Shown piece after piece: positions 63,112 through 64,000 of a stretch of DNA of 64,000 bases. Both the position numbers and the translations under genes were made by a program. Source of the stretch: an uncultured Bacteroidia bacterium (GTDB lineage: Bacteria; Bacteroidota; Bacteroidia; NS11-12g; UBA955); the NCBI GenBank assembly GCA_943788195.1, contig CALSPH010000002.1, positions 614,792 to 678,791 of the forward strand, in the 5' to 3' direction. Below the pieces are notes generated by a model. That model saw only the letters and a program-made list of their open reading frames with translations. It was not told the DNA's origin and did no database searches. Position 1 is the first letter of the stretch. Every line of letters starts with the position of its first letter.

Positions 63112-64000
63112 ATGCACCAAATCAAAGCACTTTTATTATCTAGCTTCATATTATTTATAAGTCTTTCTGCAAAAGGGAATAAACCTGAGGAGAACTATGT
63201 CCCAGGGGAAGTTATTTGCCGTATTCAAAATTGGGCGGATACCACTGATCTTAAAGCACATCCATTTCAGTTTGAAATTGAAGTTCTCTCCAATGAATTG
63301 AATTTAGTTTGCCTTCATTTTGACCCCAAAAAGGCCAGTGAATATCAAGTCATTCAAACCCTTACAGAGCAATTTAGTGGTCGTTTAAGTGATGTGCAAT
63401 TAAACCATAAAAGCCGATTAAGATCTACTCAACCCAATGACCGAAGTTACCCCAACCAACAACTCTTTTGGGAATTAGTAAGTGCGCATAAGGCTTGGAC
63501 CAAGGCAACTGGAGGAACTACTATACAAGGCGATACCATAGTACTTGCGATGGTTGATGATGGGTTGGACACCACTCATTTAGATATTCAAAAAAACATC
63601 TGGAGAAACCACAATGAAATACCTAACGATGGTATTGACAATGACAACAATGGCTATATAGATGATTACTATGGATGGAATAGTTATGACAACAATGGCA
63701 AACTCATTGAGCAGGATGAAAAAGCACGGCATGGAACACCAGTAGCCGGTTTAATGGGAGCAGATGGGAACAATGATTCAGGGGTTACTGGAGGTAATTG
63801 GAATGTAAAAATCCTAACCGTTGTTGGCGGATCTACGGATGAAGCAGACAACATCATAGCTTTCGAATATGTGCGCAAGATGAAGAAAATGTATTTGGAA
63901 AGCAACGGTACAAAAGGAGCCTTTATTGTTGGTATGAATTGCTCTTGGGGCATAGGTGGAGTTTTTCCAAATCAAGCCCCATTGTGGTGCGCATATTTTG
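63112..64000 (+). CDS. Subtilisin-like S8 serine protease (partial, runs off the right edge)
   Basis: The open frame from the ATG at 63112 continues to the window end (296 codons, no stop). It has a signal peptide (MHQIKALLLSSFILFISLSA) and a propeptide-like region. The catalytic domain begins near residue 145, with the Asp in AMVDDGLD (residue 149) and the His in ARHGTPVAGL (His207). The NDGIDNDNNGYIDD loop is typical of Bacteroidota S8 enzymes, which are usually T9SS substrates. The catalytic Ser and any sorting domain lie beyond the window. Confidence 0.92.
   Translation, partial: MHQIKALLLSSFILFISLSAKGNKPEENYVPGEVICRIQNWADTTDLKAHPFQFEIEVLSNELNLVCLHFDPKKASEYQVIQTLTEQFSGRLSDVQLNHKSRLRSTQPNDRSYPNQQLFWELVSAHKAWTKATGGTTIQGDTIVLAMVDDGLDTTHLDIQKNIWRNHNEIPNDGIDNDNNGYIDDYYGWNSYDNNGKLIEQDEKARHGTPVAGLMGADGNNDSGVTGGNWNVKILTVVGGSTDEADNIIAFEYVRKMKKMYLESNGTKGAFIVGMNCSWGIGGVFPNQAPLWCAYF

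Overview
The window is chromosomal DNA of a low-GC Bacteroidota, probably Flavobacteriia-like; the family cannot be fixed from sequence alone. Signs of the phylum are a giant PKD-repeat protein with a gliding-motility (type B) C-terminal domain, a second protein with a type A type-IX-secretion (T9SS) sorting domain, a TonB-dependent receptor with a carboxypeptidase-like N-terminus, a FadL-type porin, and TAnnTTTG -7 promoter boxes in front of most transcription units. Ribosome-binding Shine-Dalgarno sequences are generally absent. About 59 protein genes or gene remnants and one tRNA gene are supported. Coding is ordinary and dense except for a decayed patch at 7.5-9.4 kb.

Layout. 1-5.3 kb: a gene tail, 3-hydroxyanthranilate dioxygenase, then a cytochrome c maturation operon ccmC-ccmD-ccmE-ccmF and a DUF2520 gene. 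5.4-6.8 kb: fabD and a TPMT-type methyltransferase. 6.8-9.4 kb: an outer-membrane-barrel gene broken by a TGA in its signal peptide, a hairpin-rich patch with no genes, a truncated IS6-family element, a frameshifted recombinase tail and tRNA-Asn. 9.6-13.1 kb: methyltransferase, membrane protein, rsmI, lnt. 13.1-21.0 kb: the 2,622-residue PKD protein. 21.1-25.9 kb: two glycosyltransferases, a GDPD-like protein, an acyl-CoA carboxylase subunit and a Kazal lipoprotein. 26.0-29.0 kb: a Cys-rich set (DUF6660-like, HMA-like, TonB receptor) that looks like metal uptake. 29.1-37.4 kb: lplA, mnmA, a nucleoid-associated protein, a sirtuin, a GT2, a deoxyhypusine-synthase homologue and a MuiA-type protein.

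37.5-42.2 kb holds a tight phenylacetyl-CoA epoxidase operon under a TetR regulator (regulator-paaA-X-paaB-paaC-paaD). X is a T9SS-secreted protein translationally coupled into the middle of the operon, which is the most unexpected arrangement here. 42.2-46.4 kb: a frameshifted DUF1761 gene, an acyltransferase, and an SDR-VOC-monooxygenase set whose last gene is split by an in-frame TGA. 46.5-53.6 kb: lptB, recJ, a SprT-like gene, a FadL-like porin with a low-complexity lipoprotein, and proS. 53.7-64 kb: an acyltransferase-3, DUF4412, a DEAD-box helicase with YwbE, YdeI-like and SlyD genes, a methyltransferase, a GreA-like protein, purL, DUF268 and the start of a subtilisin-like protease.

Two genes carry TGA where TGG (Trp) would be expected and two carry single-base frameshifts. 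TGA is used as an ordinary stop elsewhere, so these are either real decay or base-calling errors in the assembly. I found no clear novel defence or biosynthetic system; the best leads are the secreted protein inside the paa operon, the degraded tRNA-Asn island, the metal-uptake set and the regular Cys-paired PKD array.
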